From NCBI GenBank assembly GCA_964549505.1, contig CAZJVD010000014.1, forward strand, positions 6,078 through 70,077: 64,000 bases of DNA, written 5' to 3'. This stretch comes from CAZJVD01 sp964549505 (GTDB taxonomy: Bacteria; Bdellovibrionota; UBA1018; CAZJVD01). The notes below the pieces were generated by a model that saw only the letters and a list, made by a program, of their open reading frames with translations, was not told the DNA's origin and made no database searches. This document shows positions 35,566-44,456 of this stretch, in pieces (the first letter of the stretch is position 1; every line of letters starts with the position of its first letter). A program made the position numbers and the translations under genes.

Positions 35566-36387
35566 ATGAAAATGAATCCCGAAGAACGAAAAAGCTTGAG
35601 GCGCCCCGATCAGTTCGCTGTTTGGGCTACGGAGACCATCAATAGTGTGGCGGGCAACCGCAAACTCGTGATCGGCGTGGGAGTGGCCGTCCTGATTTTC
35701 GCCGGCGCTTCATTGATGATGAGCTCGATTTCGGAGACAAAGGAGCGAGCTGGCCGCGACGCGTTGTTTATCGCTCAGCAAACCCTCGAAACAGAGTTCA
35801 AGGCTAAGGAAGACGCTGAACGCAAGCGCCTCTTTCCGGAGAAACCTCAAGTACCTCAAGTAAAGGACGAGAAAAAGAACGCCAAGGGTGACCAGACCAA
35901 GAAAGACATGGCGGCTGAGGCGTATTCGCTGCAGTTCCAGAAACTGGATGTCGAAACGATGTTTCCGAAAGCCGTTGAAGAGCTGAAGAAGGTCGACAAC
36001 TCCTATGCTAAGACGCGTGCCGGCCGAGAAGCCGCGCACACACTCGGAAGCCTCTTCTATGACCACGGGCAGCCCGAAAAAGCACTGCCTTGGTTTGAAA
36101 AATCTCTTGCTGCTTCGAAGCGACCACTCGAGAAGACTCTGGCGCTTTCGGCAATTGCGTACACGCTCGAAGATCTGGGACGTTTCGACGACGCCCGTGA
36201 AAAGTTCTCAAAAGCGCTTGAACAAGGAGAGCTCGCCGTACGAGGTGATCTTCTCTTGGGTCTTGCGCGGACACAGCGAAAAACCGGCATGACGGCGGAA
36301 GCGACTGCCACTTATGAAAAGATTCTCCAAGAACTTCCAGGCACCACGTACGCCAAGAAAGCCGAGTCGTATAAGAATGCGCTTTAA
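35566..36387 (+). CDS. YfgM-like TPR protein with N-terminal membrane anchor
   Basis: 273 residues. A cytosolic N-terminus is followed by one membrane segment near residues 30-45 (KLVIGVGVAVLIFAGASLMM). Next is a charged coiled-coil-like region (residues 65-125) and tetratricopeptide repeats to the end (GSLFYDHGQPEKALPWFEKSL, LSAIAYTLEDLGRFDDAREKF, LGLARTQRKTGMTAEATATYEKIL). The layout and the neighbour (a BamB-like lipoprotein, 11-nt overlap) match the yfgM-bamB pair of E. coli, where YfgM is an ancillary factor of the Sec translocon and periplasmic chaperone network. Identity by context is inferred. Confidence 0.78.
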   Translation: MKMNPEERKSLRRPDQFAVWATETINSVAGNRKLVIGVGVAVLIFAGASLMMSSISETKERAGRDALFIAQQTLETEFKAKEDAERKRLFPEKPQVPQVKDEKKNAKGDQTKKDMAAEAYSLQFQKLDVETMFPKAVEELKKVDNSYAKTRAGREAAHTLGSLFYDHGQPEKALPWFEKSLAASKRPLEKTLALSAIAYTLEDLGRFDDAREKFSKALEQGELAVRGDLLLGLARTQRKTGMTAEATATYEKILQELPGTTYAKKAESYKNAL

Positions 36388-37567
36388 TCACGCTGCACCG
36401 ATTGCCTTAGTAGCCTTGGTTTTTCTCACAAGCGGGTGCACGACACGCGAAATTCATCAGAACATCCATGCCGATAAGTCCGTTCTGACACGACAGTGGG
36501 TGATTCGCTCGGGTTTGATCTGGGATTCAGCAACCAAAGGCGGCGAGTTCTCAAATCCGCTACTCATCGACAACACGCTCGTATTTGCAAACCAAACTCA
36601 GGGCGTCGTTTCCGTTTATCCGGGTCTCAATCTCGTCCGCTGGCGTCTGTCGATCGAAGGCGGCGTGATGAGCGAAATGCTGGCCAACGGTCCGTATCTT
36701 TACTTTGGTGCAGCGGATGGAAACCTCTACCGTGTGCGTTGGGATAACGGCGCGGTCGAATGGAAGTACGCGCTTCGCAACACGGTTGTTTCGCAGCCTA
36801 CGGTCTCCGAAGGCCGACTCTTTGTCACCACTGCGGATGACACGGTCTATGCCTTCGACGCAGGCACAGGCGAGTGGCTCTGGCACTACAGCCGACGTTC
36901 GGCTCAGACGGCATCGGTTCTGGGGGCTTCTAAGCCACTTGTGGACGGCGGCGAAGTCATCGCAGGACTCAGCGACGGAACACTCGTGGGTCTCTCAGAG
37001 CAGGAAGGTAAGCTCAAATGGGAGAAACAGCTTCACACAGGTCGAAAGTTCACTGATATCGACGCGCATCCCGTTCTTTTTAAAGGAACACTTTATGTTC
37101 CGGCTTACGACGGGAGCCTCTACGCGCTTGATCGAACCTCTCTTCAGATCATGTGGAAGTTTGATGCCGGTGCGAGCCGCGAGATCCTCGTCGATGAAGG
37201 AAAGATCTATCTCTCGTCGTCCGATGGCCACGTCTATTGCCTTCAGCGCGACTCGGGCAAACTACTTTGGTCCTTTGAGCTCGACGACGGTGTGCCCACA
37301 CCCATTGTTCTCGCCCGCGACCTGATCGTCTTAGGATCGTCCCATCAGTATCTGTACGCCTTGGACCGTGTGACGGGAGAGCCCCTGTACCGCACGAGTA
37401 TGGGTGACGGCAGCGGATTCTACAGCCGTCCGATCTACCACCCTGAGACCGCGAGCATCTACGCGATGTCCGCGAGTGGGAACGTGTATTCCTTCGGTTT
37501 AAGAACACCTCGGAAGAGGAAGTTTCTGATGGGGTCCAGTGACTCCTACGAGTTCTTTTATCGTTAA
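36377..37567 (+). CDS. bamB: BamB-like PQQ/beta-propeller lipoprotein
   Basis: ATG 36377 (overlapping the TPR gene stop by 11 nt) gives a lipoprotein signal with lipobox LTSGC. The mature 380 residues form repeated PQQ-type blades (LYFGAADGNLYRVRWDNG, LFVTTADDTVYAFDAGTGEW, LYVPAYDGSLYALDRTS, IYLSSSDGHVYCLQRDSG, YLYALDRVTGEPLY), the eight-blade propeller of BamB. BamB is an accessory lipoprotein of the outer-membrane beta-barrel assembly machine. The order TPR-bamB near der is as in E. coli. The function is inferred from fold and context, since PQQ-like propellers occur in other proteins too. Confidence 0.85.
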   Translation: MRFNHAAPIALVALVFLTSGCTTREIHQNIHADKSVLTRQWVIRSGLIWDSATKGGEFSNPLLIDNTLVFANQTQGVVSVYPGLNLVRWRLSIEGGVMSEMLANGPYLYFGAADGNLYRVRWDNGAVEWKYALRNTVVSQPTVSEGRLFVTTADDTVYAFDAGTGEWLWHYSRRSAQTASVLGASKPLVDGGEVIAGLSDGTLVGLSEQEGKLKWEKQLHTGRKFTDIDAHPVLFKGTLYVPAYDGSLYALDRTSLQIMWKFDAGASREILVDEGKIYLSSSDGHVYCLQRDSGKLLWSFELDDGVPTPIVLARDLIVLGSSHQYLYALDRVTGEPLYRTSMGDGSGFYSRPIYHPETASIYAMSASGNVYSFGLRTPRKRKFLMGSSDSYEFFYR

Positions 37568-37677
37568 CGCCCTAGGGTGTGTCTTCGATTTTTCGTCAGA
37601 CTCTTGTCATTTAGCCTTAAAGCCCTCCGACCAAAGTTCCGAAAACACTAGGTGAGGAGTGCCTCTAAAACATTCTT

Positions 37678-39681
37678 GTGAAAACCCTTGTCGCAAAAAT
37701 AGCACGTTTGCTCACGCGTCCAGCCGACGAGACCGCCCGTCTTGGCGATTGGTCCAGTACGTTTGCAAAAACGCTTCTCACGTCTGCAATCTTGGGATCG
37801 CTCTTTGGATTTTTTGTTCCTTTCTTTCTCGATGAAGTCGAGAGCTGGGAAGCGGGTCGTCCGACCGTCATGCTTGAGAACGTTCACTGGCGGACGTTTT
37901 ATCCAGATTCGAGCCCTGAAAACTTCTGTCACGCGCTCGCAGCTGAGAATCCTAAGTGTCCAGCGAATCCAGCCAATCCCGATCTCTGGACAAGCCCGAC
38001 CAATCGCGCTTCAGCATCCCATGACGACCGCGTCAAGAAGATGCGCAATGAGTTTTTTTGGGTCGGCACGGACATAGGCCCCGACACGCTGAAGAAGGCC
38101 GAAGACATTCAGGCCTATCACTTGCTCCTCGGACGTATCAATACTGCGTACAGGATCTGGATCGACGGAGAGCTGATCAAAGCCGCGCAACAGCCTGATC
38201 CATCACTTCCTGTCATCGTCGATCTACCTGCTTCAAAATTTCAAGGTTCGAAACCCATTCGTGTTGCGATGGAAATTTTTCAAGATCAGCCTGGAACACG
38301 ACCGGACGAACTTGGTGGTCTCGAAGGCGAGGGGCTTGCCACCAGTGAACAAGTTCGAAACTACTGGTCGCGCACACTCTTTTGGCAGAACAGCGGTCCA
38401 TGGCTTTTCTTCGGGTTGCATCTCGTCGTCGGACTCTTCTTCGTTGGGTTTTGGATGACGAGTCGAAAGAAACAAGAATACGCCTATCTCGCACTCTTTG
38501 CGCTCACGGGATCGCTCGTTCATGTGCTTCATATCGACATGATCTTTTCGAAGCTCGGCCCGCAGCTTCTTGGATCGATCACCGAGTGGTTTTCGTTTTA
38601 TCACGCCTCATTTGGCTTGTTTCTCGGGCTCGCATTCGCGCGTACGCGACGTAGCCTCTTCACCTTTGGGATTCCAATCGCACTTGTTGCACCCGTGATA
38701 CTGACACCGCTGATTGGCAAAAGGACTTTTGTCTCGATCGAAGCAGCGTTATTTGGTTTGGCAGCTCTTGTGTGTCTGTTGCAAGCGTCTTGGCTGCATA
38801 CAGAGAAACGGCATCTTCCACACCTTCCGGTTCGAATTCGGAGACTGGCTTACTTTGGTCTCGGCCTTGCGGGCTTTGCGCTCGTTCAGATTTGGACAAA
38901 GGGCGAGGGCGCTGGAAGCAGCTTTCTTGAGTTCGGCTGTCTGATTTTCATCTCAGCACTCATGTTTAAAGAGTACCGGGAGGCCGAGAAGTTCTTTCAA
39001 CGCGCTCCTGTTTCTGAGTTTCATCGACGACCGGAACTTCCTGCGCGACTCGAAGGCATCCTCATGGCTGTCGGCATCAAGGGCTCGGGTAGTTTGTATC
39101 TGCACGGCGCAAAGCGCGGCGACTCCGGAAAACTCATGCAGATCTGTCTTTCGCATTTTTCCACAGCGGCGCTGACCGAAAGTGGTGTCGTACTGACCAC
39201 CGAAGAAGACAAGATCATGCTCTTCTTTCCAAAAGAGACGGTTGCCAACCCCTTGCAATCGGCGCTGAAAGTCGTCGAACGACTCGCGGTGGAGTTACCG
39301 ATTCTTGAAAAGAGCTTTGTCGACCAGAGTTTTATTCCGCTGCGTATCGGACTTGGATTTCGCGTCGCACTTTTCACCGCTGCACTCAAGCCTGTGTGGC
39401 TACAAAAGACCGACGAACGATTTGCGGGATGGCTTTCGCTCGCGGGAAACACGGATATTATTTCAGAAGCCAGAAACACTCTCAAACTCGAGACCGAGCA
39501 CTCCCGAAGTTCGCGTGATCGAGTGACGCTGGTGGCTCGCCACGAACTTTGGAAAAGCTCTGCTCACGAACTCGAATCGAGCGGAATCACCTGGGAAACA
39601 TCGGCGGAAGCCGATAAAGACGGCGTGAAACTAGGCGTTTACCAACGCCCTGAAGCCGCCGTTCGCGTTTTCAAAAGCTGA
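37678..39681 (+). CDS. 7TM-DISM-type membrane sensor with cyclase-like C-terminal domain
   Basis: 667 residues from a GTG start. After an N-terminal membrane segment (residues 30-50) comes a periplasmic domain of about 180 residues resembling 7TMR-DISMED2 (AYHLLLGRINTAYRIWIDGELI). Seven membrane helices follow between about residues 240 and 440 and then a cytosolic domain. That last part resembles class III nucleotide cyclases in pattern (GVVLTTEEDKIMLFFPKE..., RIGLGFRVALF, GNTDIISEARNTLK), but the metal-binding aspartates are not evident, so it may be a degenerate regulatory domain. The stop overlaps the convergent lipoprotein gene by 11 nt. Confidence 0.7.
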   Translation: MKTLVAKIARLLTRPADETARLGDWSSTFAKTLLTSAILGSLFGFFVPFFLDEVESWEAGRPTVMLENVHWRTFYPDSSPENFCHALAAENPKCPANPANPDLWTSPTNRASASHDDRVKKMRNEFFWVGTDIGPDTLKKAEDIQAYHLLLGRINTAYRIWIDGELIKAAQQPDPSLPVIVDLPASKFQGSKPIRVAMEIFQDQPGTRPDELGGLEGEGLATSEQVRNYWSRTLFWQNSGPWLFFGLHLVVGLFFVGFWMTSRKKQEYAYLALFALTGSLVHVLHIDMIFSKLGPQLLGSITEWFSFYHASFGLFLGLAFARTRRSLFTFGIPIALVAPVILTPLIGKRTFVSIEAALFGLAALVCLLQASWLHTEKRHLPHLPVRIRRLAYFGLGLAGFALVQIWTKGEGAGSSFLEFGCLIFISALMFKEYREAEKFFQRAPVSEFHRRPELPARLEGILMAVGIKGSGSLYLHGAKRGDSGKLMQICLSHFSTAALTESGVVLTTEEDKIMLFFPKETVANPLQSALKVVERLAVELPILEKSFVDQSFIPLRIGLGFRVALFTAALKPVWLQKTDERFAGWLSLAGNTDIISEARNTLKLETEHSRSSRDRVTLVARHELWKSSAHELESSGITWETSAEADKDGVKLGVYQRPEAAVRVFKS

Positions 39682-40558
39682 TCGTGAATTCGACCGTCTG
39701 AGGCGTGCCGGGCTGAAAAGCCGCAACCGATTTTTTTACGCAACGGATGAAACTCTCAGAATACACATGGTCGTTTTCCGGACGCTGAAGCTTGGAGAGC
39801 TTGTTTTGTTGGTACGTCGCCACAAACGTCAGCCGACCAAAAAATAGGGGATTGATCTTTCGTTCGCGCTGCACACACGGCGTGAGATCCGGCGACTCAC
39901 CAAGACCATCGACCGCGGCTTTCTCGCCGCGCACACGAATGTCAGGAAAAATCCGCGCTTTCGGCGTGCTCAGAATTTTTTCGGTCAAGGGGAGGCCGGT
40001 GTAACCCGAAACAAGCTGCGAAACAAAGTCTGGCTTGGCGCTTGGACCTAAAAACTTTTTGAGCGTCTCGTAGTCGCGGTCAAAGTGATAGCCTAGCTTG
40101 AGTTCCGTTGCTGAATTTGAAAACTCAAGCTTCAGCATCCCCAAGTAAGTCACCTTACCGTCGTAAACTTTGAATTGTCCGGATTCGAATCCCGCCGGGA
40201 AGCGCCACATACGGCTCAAACCACAGTAAATGGAATCCTTCGTAAAATCTCCCGTAGCAGGCGCAGCTACGAGCGCCGTATCGGACGACGGGTCCAAGCC
40301 AATCTCGTAGATGTCTCCGGATTTGACCTCACGAAAGCGAAAAGTGCAGGGCTTTTTCGAGCCAATCTCATGATCGGATTTGATCTCGTACTGCAAAAGA
40401 ATCTTGGCTGTCGAAGCCGATGGAGAAACCTCGGGAGCAGGGGACGAACTACTCTCGGCGGGAAGCGTTGCCGAGTCGATCTCCGATGATTGTTCCGTTG
40501 GAGCCGACGCGCATCCGATGCCAAGAAAAGCTAAAGTAAAGAGTAAACTTTTTTTCAT
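39671..40558 (-). CDS. Lipoprotein of unknown function
   Basis: ATG 40558 starts MKKSLLFTLAFLGIGCASAP, a clear signal peptide II with lipobox GIGC. A Ser/Pro/Glu-rich linker (residues 25-55) precedes a globular region of about 230 residues, rich in beta strands. It ends VAAFQPGTPQTVEFTISF, which looks like the C-terminal half of a TonB/AgmX-type energy-transducer domain (conserved CVKKSVAAFQPG). No homologue is certain. The upstream 60 bases separate it from the divergent DUF4399 gene, so the two promoters overlap in that short gap. Confidence 0.7.
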   Translation of the reverse strand: MKKSLLFTLAFLGIGCASAPTEQSSEIDSATLPAESSSSPAPEVSPSASTAKILLQYEIKSDHEIGSKKPCTFRFREVKSGDIYEIGLDPSSDTALVAAPATGDFTKDSIYCGLSRMWRFPAGFESGQFKVYDGKVTYLGMLKLEFSNSATELKLGYHFDRDYETLKKFLGPSAKPDFVSQLVSGYTGLPLTEKILSTPKARIFPDIRVRGEKAAVDGLGESPDLTPCVQRERKINPLFFGRLTFVATYQQNKLSKLQRPENDHVYSESFIRCVKKSVAAFQPGTPQTVEFTISF

Positions 40559-40617
40559 GATGATCTTAACCGAATGATCACACACAAGGCCGTTGAAGGC
40601 TAGGGTCTCCCTGAGTT

Positions 40618-41040
40618 ATGCAGTTTAGTATGTGGCTTCCCGTGTTCGTCGCATTCGTTCTCTTGAATGGGGAGCCCCCGACTCCTGGCTCCGTCAACGC
40701 GCCCAAAGATCACGGGGTCTACTTTGTAACGCCGCAAGGTGGTGCCGAACTCAAAGCTCCGGTTGAAGTTCGCATGGGAATCGTTGGCAAAGAGATTCGT
40801 CCGGCCGAAATATCGGTCGCAAACTCGGGATACTACTGCCTGATCATAAACGGTCAACCGTATCCCGTGGGTGTGAGAATTCCCGAAGATGATCGCCATA
40901 TTCATTTTTCGTTAGGACAGTCACAAACGCGGCTCACACTACCGAAGGGAACCCACAGCCTGACGGTACAACTCAGCAGCGGCTCGCGCATATCGTTCGG
41001 GCCTTCGTGGTCAAAAACGATTACGATTAAAGTTCAATGA
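40618..41040 (+). CDS. DUF4399 domain protein, exported
   Basis: 140 residues with a hydrophobic N-terminus (FSMWLPVFVAFVLLNG) acting as a signal peptide. The following DUF4399 domain is recognisable from VYFVTPQGGAELKAPVEVRMGIVGK, the YYCLIINGQPYP segment in the place of the family's GHHHLLID, and the LPKGTHSLTVQL ending. Its function is unknown; the family is periplasmic and sometimes metal-related through histidines. Here the His cluster after G is reduced. It overlaps arfB by 4 nt (ATGA), so the two are co-translated. Confidence 0.8.
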   Translation: MQFSMWLPVFVAFVLLNGEPPTPGSVNAPKDHGVYFVTPQGGAELKAPVEVRMGIVGKEIRPAEISVANSGYYCLIINGQPYPVGVRIPEDDRHIHFSLGQSQTRLTLPKGTHSLTVQLSSGSRISFGPSWSKTITIKVQ

Positions 41041-41480
41041 ACGAGGCGCTTCCTATCAATTCGAATGTGACCCTACCGGCTGGTGAAATTCATTTCACGT
41101 TTGTACGGAGCTCTGGGCCCGGCGGACAGAACGTGAACAGGAGGTCCACCAAAGCTGTTCTAAAGTGGGACCTCGGTCGAACGCACGCTTTGGACCCCGA
41201 GCAGAAAGCACGCGTCGCTTTGCGCCTAGGAAAGCGTGTCAATCACCACGGCGAAGTCATTTTGAGTTCCGATCGGTTCCGATCACGTGAACAGAACGTG
41301 CGCGATCTTCGTGAGCGCCTCCAGACCCTCGTTGGACGTGCTCTGATGATCCCCAAGAAACGCAAGAAGGTCGGCGTGTCACGAAGATCGCTCGAAGCCA
41401 AAGAGCAGACAAAGCGGGCGATTTCTAAAAAGAAGCAGCTCCGCAGAAAGTCACTTCGATTCGATGGTTCTGAGCGTTGA
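41037..41480 (+). CDS. arfB: ArfB-type peptidyl-tRNA hydrolase (ribosome rescue)
   Basis: 147 residues with the catalytic GGQ motif in RSSGPGGQNVNRRSTKAVLKWDL near the N-terminus and a strongly basic C-terminal tail (KKRKKVGVSRRS..., KKKQLRRKSLRF) that in ArfB/YaeJ enters the mRNA channel of stalled ribosomes. It hydrolyses peptidyl-tRNA on non-stop complexes without a stop codon. It lacks the codon-recognition domains of class I release factors, as expected. It is joined to DUF4399 by a 4-nt overlap; the reason for that pairing is unclear. Confidence 0.92.
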   Translation: MNEALPINSNVTLPAGEIHFTFVRSSGPGGQNVNRRSTKAVLKWDLGRTHALDPEQKARVALRLGKRVNHHGEVILSSDRFRSREQNVRDLRERLQTLVGRALMIPKKRKKVGVSRRSLEAKEQTKRAISKKKQLRRKSLRFDGSER

Positions 41481-41512
41481 CAGCGCTGCCGCCATGCACT
41501 ACCTACGCCCGT

Positions 41513-42181
41513 ATGAATATGCCTCGTAAAACAGTTTCCGCTTTTTTAGCCTCACTCGCACTTAATATTGTGACCAGCACGATACTCTCGGCGTCCGCAG
41601 ATCAATCCATTGTGGGGTCCCATGCCGCGCGCGTCGTGCGCGAACAGCACGCTCTGCGCTCTTTTCTGGAAACCTATACGCGACCGGTTCCACACCAAAG
41701 CTGTCAGCAGCTCATGACCGGAACCTCCACAGGGATCTCCTTTGTTACGCACGAGGCTCTGTTCCTGCAGCGCAGTCCCGTAGCGACGGCAGAAAAGACC
41801 GCGACATGGAGTACGAAACACGTCACTAGGCCACCGGGAGCACTCGAAACTCTCGCCGCCGCGATGGATAGAAATCAATCCGAAGTCTATCTTTGGCTTC
41901 CACAGTTTGGACGTTTTGTAGGCGAAGACCTCTTCGTTCAATACTTAGAACGGGTCCAAGAATTTCGGATCGCTCTCCACGCGGCTGAGAACGAACTCGC
42001 CATCGAATATAGTTGGGGCCATGCAAGCATTCCAGGCATTCATAACTTTCTACGCGATGCACGCGCCTGGGGAGAGAGTCGCCGTGTTGTCTTTAAGATT
42101 GATGCAATCAACCGCGATACGATCCCGACAGGAGAGTATTCAGGTCGCGTTTTTACTGCGACCTTCGCGATTCTGCCGTAA
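41513..42181 (+). CDS. Exported protein of unknown function
   Basis: The frame is open from a TTG in the arfB stop, but the ATG at 41513 or 41519 gives a normal signal peptide (PRKTVSAFLASLALNIVTSTILSASA). The mature part of about 195 residues has one cysteine (HQSCQQLMTG) and ends in GRVFTATFAILP. I see no recognisable domain. Neighbours give no hint beyond a probable shared transcript with DUF4399-arfB. Codon use resembles the neighbours. Confidence 0.6.
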   Translation: MNMPRKTVSAFLASLALNIVTSTILSASADQSIVGSHAARVVREQHALRSFLETYTRPVPHQSCQQLMTGTSTGISFVTHEALFLQRSPVATAEKTATWSTKHVTRPPGALETLAAAMDRNQSEVYLWLPQFGRFVGEDLFVQYLERVQEFRIALHAAENELAIEYSWGHASIPGIHNFLRDARAWGESRRVVFKIDAINRDTIPTGEYSGRVFTATFAILP

Positions 42182-42236
42182 CTTTACATAATATTCATTC
42201 TCGGAACCTCAGTTTTAGAAGAACGAGCCTCACAGT

Positions 42237-42258
42237 GATAGTATCATATGATACTATC
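42237..42258. promoter_or_regulatory. Perfect 22-bp palindrome, probable operator of the Fic gene
   Basis: The half-site GATAGTATCAT (42237-42247) is followed directly by its exact reverse complement (42248-42258), with no spacer. It ends 5 bases before the ATG of the Fic gene and covers its ribosome-binding region and probably the promoter. This is the size and symmetry of a homodimeric winged-helix operator. Confidence 0.75.
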
Positions 42259-42263
42259 GATAT

Positions 42264-43226
42264 ATGCGCCCTCCGTTCCATCTGACTCCCAAGATCCTTC
42301 AATTAGTCGAACAGATCAGCACACTTTTGGGACGGCTGCATGGTTTGAGGGTACCCACACCTCAACCTCAGCTGCGCAGAGCAAACAGAATTAAGAGCAT
42401 CCAAGGTAGCCTTGCCATCGAGGGAAACTCGCTCAATCTCGATCAGGTCTCCGATGTTTTTGATGGCAAGCGAGTCCTTGGCCCCAAACGTGACGTGTTA
42501 GAAGTTCGAAACGCCATTCGACTTTATGAACTCATCCATCGTCTAGAGGCAACCGATGCCAAAGATTTGATGAGGGCCCATCGTGTTTTATTGAACGAGC
42601 TAGATCCTAAGGCAGGCCGGTTTCGTTCCGGCGCCGTAGGCATTCTAAAGGGATCCAAGGTCTCCCATGTGGCCCCTTCGGCTAAAATGGTGCCCAAACT
42701 TGTTGATGATCTTTTTGGTTTTCTTAAGCGCGACAAGGTGCTCTCGCCGTTAGTCAAAGCATGTGTCTTTCACTATGAGTTTGAGTTCATACACCCTTTC
42801 GCGGACGGTAACGGTCGACTTGGGCGATTCTGGCAGAGCCTCATTCTCACGAAGTTTCATCCGACATTTGAGTTCACGCCTATCGAGTCACTCATTAAGA
42901 CGCGTCAAAAACAGTACTACGAAGCATTAGAATCGTCAGACAAGAGCGGACACAGCACGACCTTTATAGAGTTTTCGCTTTTAGCGATCCGAGACGCTTT
43001 GGATGATTTCGCATCAAAGATTAAAATTGAACCCGTTACGCCAGACTCGAGACTCAAATCAGCACAAGACTTTTTCGGTAAACGAGATTTTTCTCGTAAG
43101 GACTATCTTGGGTTCTTCAAAGGGCTTTCGACAGCAAGTGCAAGTCGCGACCTCACTTTAGGCGTACGTGAGAAGATTCTGAGTCGATCAGGGTCGAAAG
43201 CTACAACTCGGTATCGGTATAAGTAA
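42264..43226 (+). CDS. Fic-domain AMP transferase with N-terminal inhibitory helix and C-terminal winged helix
   Basis: 320 residues. The Fic motif HPFADGNGRLGRFW lies near residue 175 with catalytic His and the anion-binding GNGR. An N-terminal Fic_N region carries SLAIEGN near residue 50, which matches the (S/T)xxxE(G/N) inhibitory motif of class II Fic proteins that blocks ATP until relieved. The C-terminal 55 residues (KRDFSRKDYLGFFKGLSTASASRDLTLGVREK) look like a winged helix. Fic enzymes transfer AMP to hydroxyl groups of target proteins. The perfect palindrome at the start codon suggests that the winged helix represses its own gene. No antitoxin gene is adjacent. Confidence 0.88.
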   Translation: MRPPFHLTPKILQLVEQISTLLGRLHGLRVPTPQPQLRRANRIKSIQGSLAIEGNSLNLDQVSDVFDGKRVLGPKRDVLEVRNAIRLYELIHRLEATDAKDLMRAHRVLLNELDPKAGRFRSGAVGILKGSKVSHVAPSAKMVPKLVDDLFGFLKRDKVLSPLVKACVFHYEFEFIHPFADGNGRLGRFWQSLILTKFHPTFEFTPIESLIKTRQKQYYEALESSDKSGHSTTFIEFSLLAIRDALDDFASKIKIEPVTPDSRLKSAQDFFGKRDFSRKDYLGFFKGLSTASASRDLTLGVREKILSRSGSKATTRYRYK

Positions 43227-43343
43227 GTCTTATACCCGCCCTTAGGCGAATTCCTGTTTCGCGTGTCTCGCGAAGTCCGTATAGTTCATCAAGAATAGCC
43301 AGACACAAACAGTCAGATGGCTTTGACTGCGACGAGGCAACTC

Positions 43344-44456
43344 ATGAAACGGATTTCAATCGTTATCGGCACACGACCAGAAGCGATCAAGATGGCTCCT
43401 GTCGTCCACGCACTCCTTAGCGAAAGCAGTCGGAGTGGTTTCCATGTTGACGTGATCGCATCCGGCCAGCATCGCGAGATCTTTGACGACGTGGCCGATG
43501 AGCTCAAGATTCCGATCGCACACAATCTCAGAATCGGCTCTCCCGGAAAATCGCTCGGCGCGATGACGAGTTCTATTCTGACGGAACTCGAAAAGCTTTT
43601 CACAGAAGCTCGCCCGGATCTTGTCCTTGTTCATGGCGACACTGTGACGAGTTTCGCGACAGCTTTGGCCTGCTTCTATCTCGGGATAAAAGTATTTCAT
43701 GTCGAAGCGGGTTTGCGATCCGGTGATCTGAGCTCCCCTTTTCCGGAGGAACTTTCTCGGCGTGCCATCGCTCTGCTCGCGTCGAAACATTTTGCTGTGG
43801 ATACGGAAGCCGCAGACCATTTGAAAAGCGAGGGTACTGATCCAAAGAGCATTGTCATCGCCGGCAACACCGTGCTCGAGCATCTCAAGAAGTGGAAACA
43901 GCACACTCCCCGTCACCCTAATCTCATCATCACGCTGCACCGACGTGAAAAGGGTGTGGGCCAGATCGAGAGCATCTTGAACGGCGTAAGATCCTTTCAT
44001 GAACGCAACCCAGGCGTTGAAATCGTCTTCCCGTTACACCCCAACCCTGCGATCCGAACGATCGCCACACGTGTGCTGGGTGATCATCGATCCGTACGGT
44101 TGCTTCCTCCCCTTTCACACACTGATTTTTTGAGGCGACTCGCGCGTTGCACGGCGGTACTCACCGACTCAGGCGGCGTGCAGGAAGAAGCGACCCACTT
44201 CGGAAAGCCTGTGCTTGTCGCTCGCGATATCACGGAGCGACGCGCGGGAGTTCGCGAAGGACATGTGCGCATTGTTGGAACGTCAGCACAGAGCGTTTCG
44301 CGCGCGCTTCATCGCGCGTTCGTCAAGGCACATGTCCTAAAACAAGGTAAAAAAGGTCCAGCAGGTGCAGAGAAAACGAGTGCGATCGTTTCGACCTCTC
44401 AGATCATCACCGATCACGTACGTCGCATGCTCGACGACTCGGATACTTCGACATGA
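43344..44456 (+). CDS. wecB: UDP-N-acetylglucosamine 2-epimerase (non-hydrolysing)
   Basis: 370 residues from ATG 43344 (the frame extends to 43317, but the family starts at KRISIVIGTRPEAIKMAPVV). The enzyme motifs are present: GTRPEAIKMAP, HVEAGLRSGD followed by PFPEELSRR, and the C-terminal LTDSGGVQEEATHFGKP with DITERR. It interconverts UDP-GlcNAc and UDP-ManNAc, the precursor of ManNAc-containing surface glycans. The stop overlaps the PIG-L deacetylase start (ATGA), which suggests a joint role in a sugar-modification step. UDP-GlcNAc itself depends on GlmM encoded upstream in the window. Confidence 0.93.
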   Translation: MKRISIVIGTRPEAIKMAPVVHALLSESSRSGFHVDVIASGQHREIFDDVADELKIPIAHNLRIGSPGKSLGAMTSSILTELEKLFTEARPDLVLVHGDTVTSFATALACFYLGIKVFHVEAGLRSGDLSSPFPEELSRRAIALLASKHFAVDTEAADHLKSEGTDPKSIVIAGNTVLEHLKKWKQHTPRHPNLIITLHRREKGVGQIESILNGVRSFHERNPGVEIVFPLHPNPAIRTIATRVLGDHRSVRLLPPLSHTDFLRRLARCTAVLTDSGGVQEEATHFGKPVLVARDITERRAGVREGHVRIVGTSAQSVSRALHRAFVKAHVLKQGKKGPAGAEKTSAIVSTSQIITDHVRRMLDDSDTST

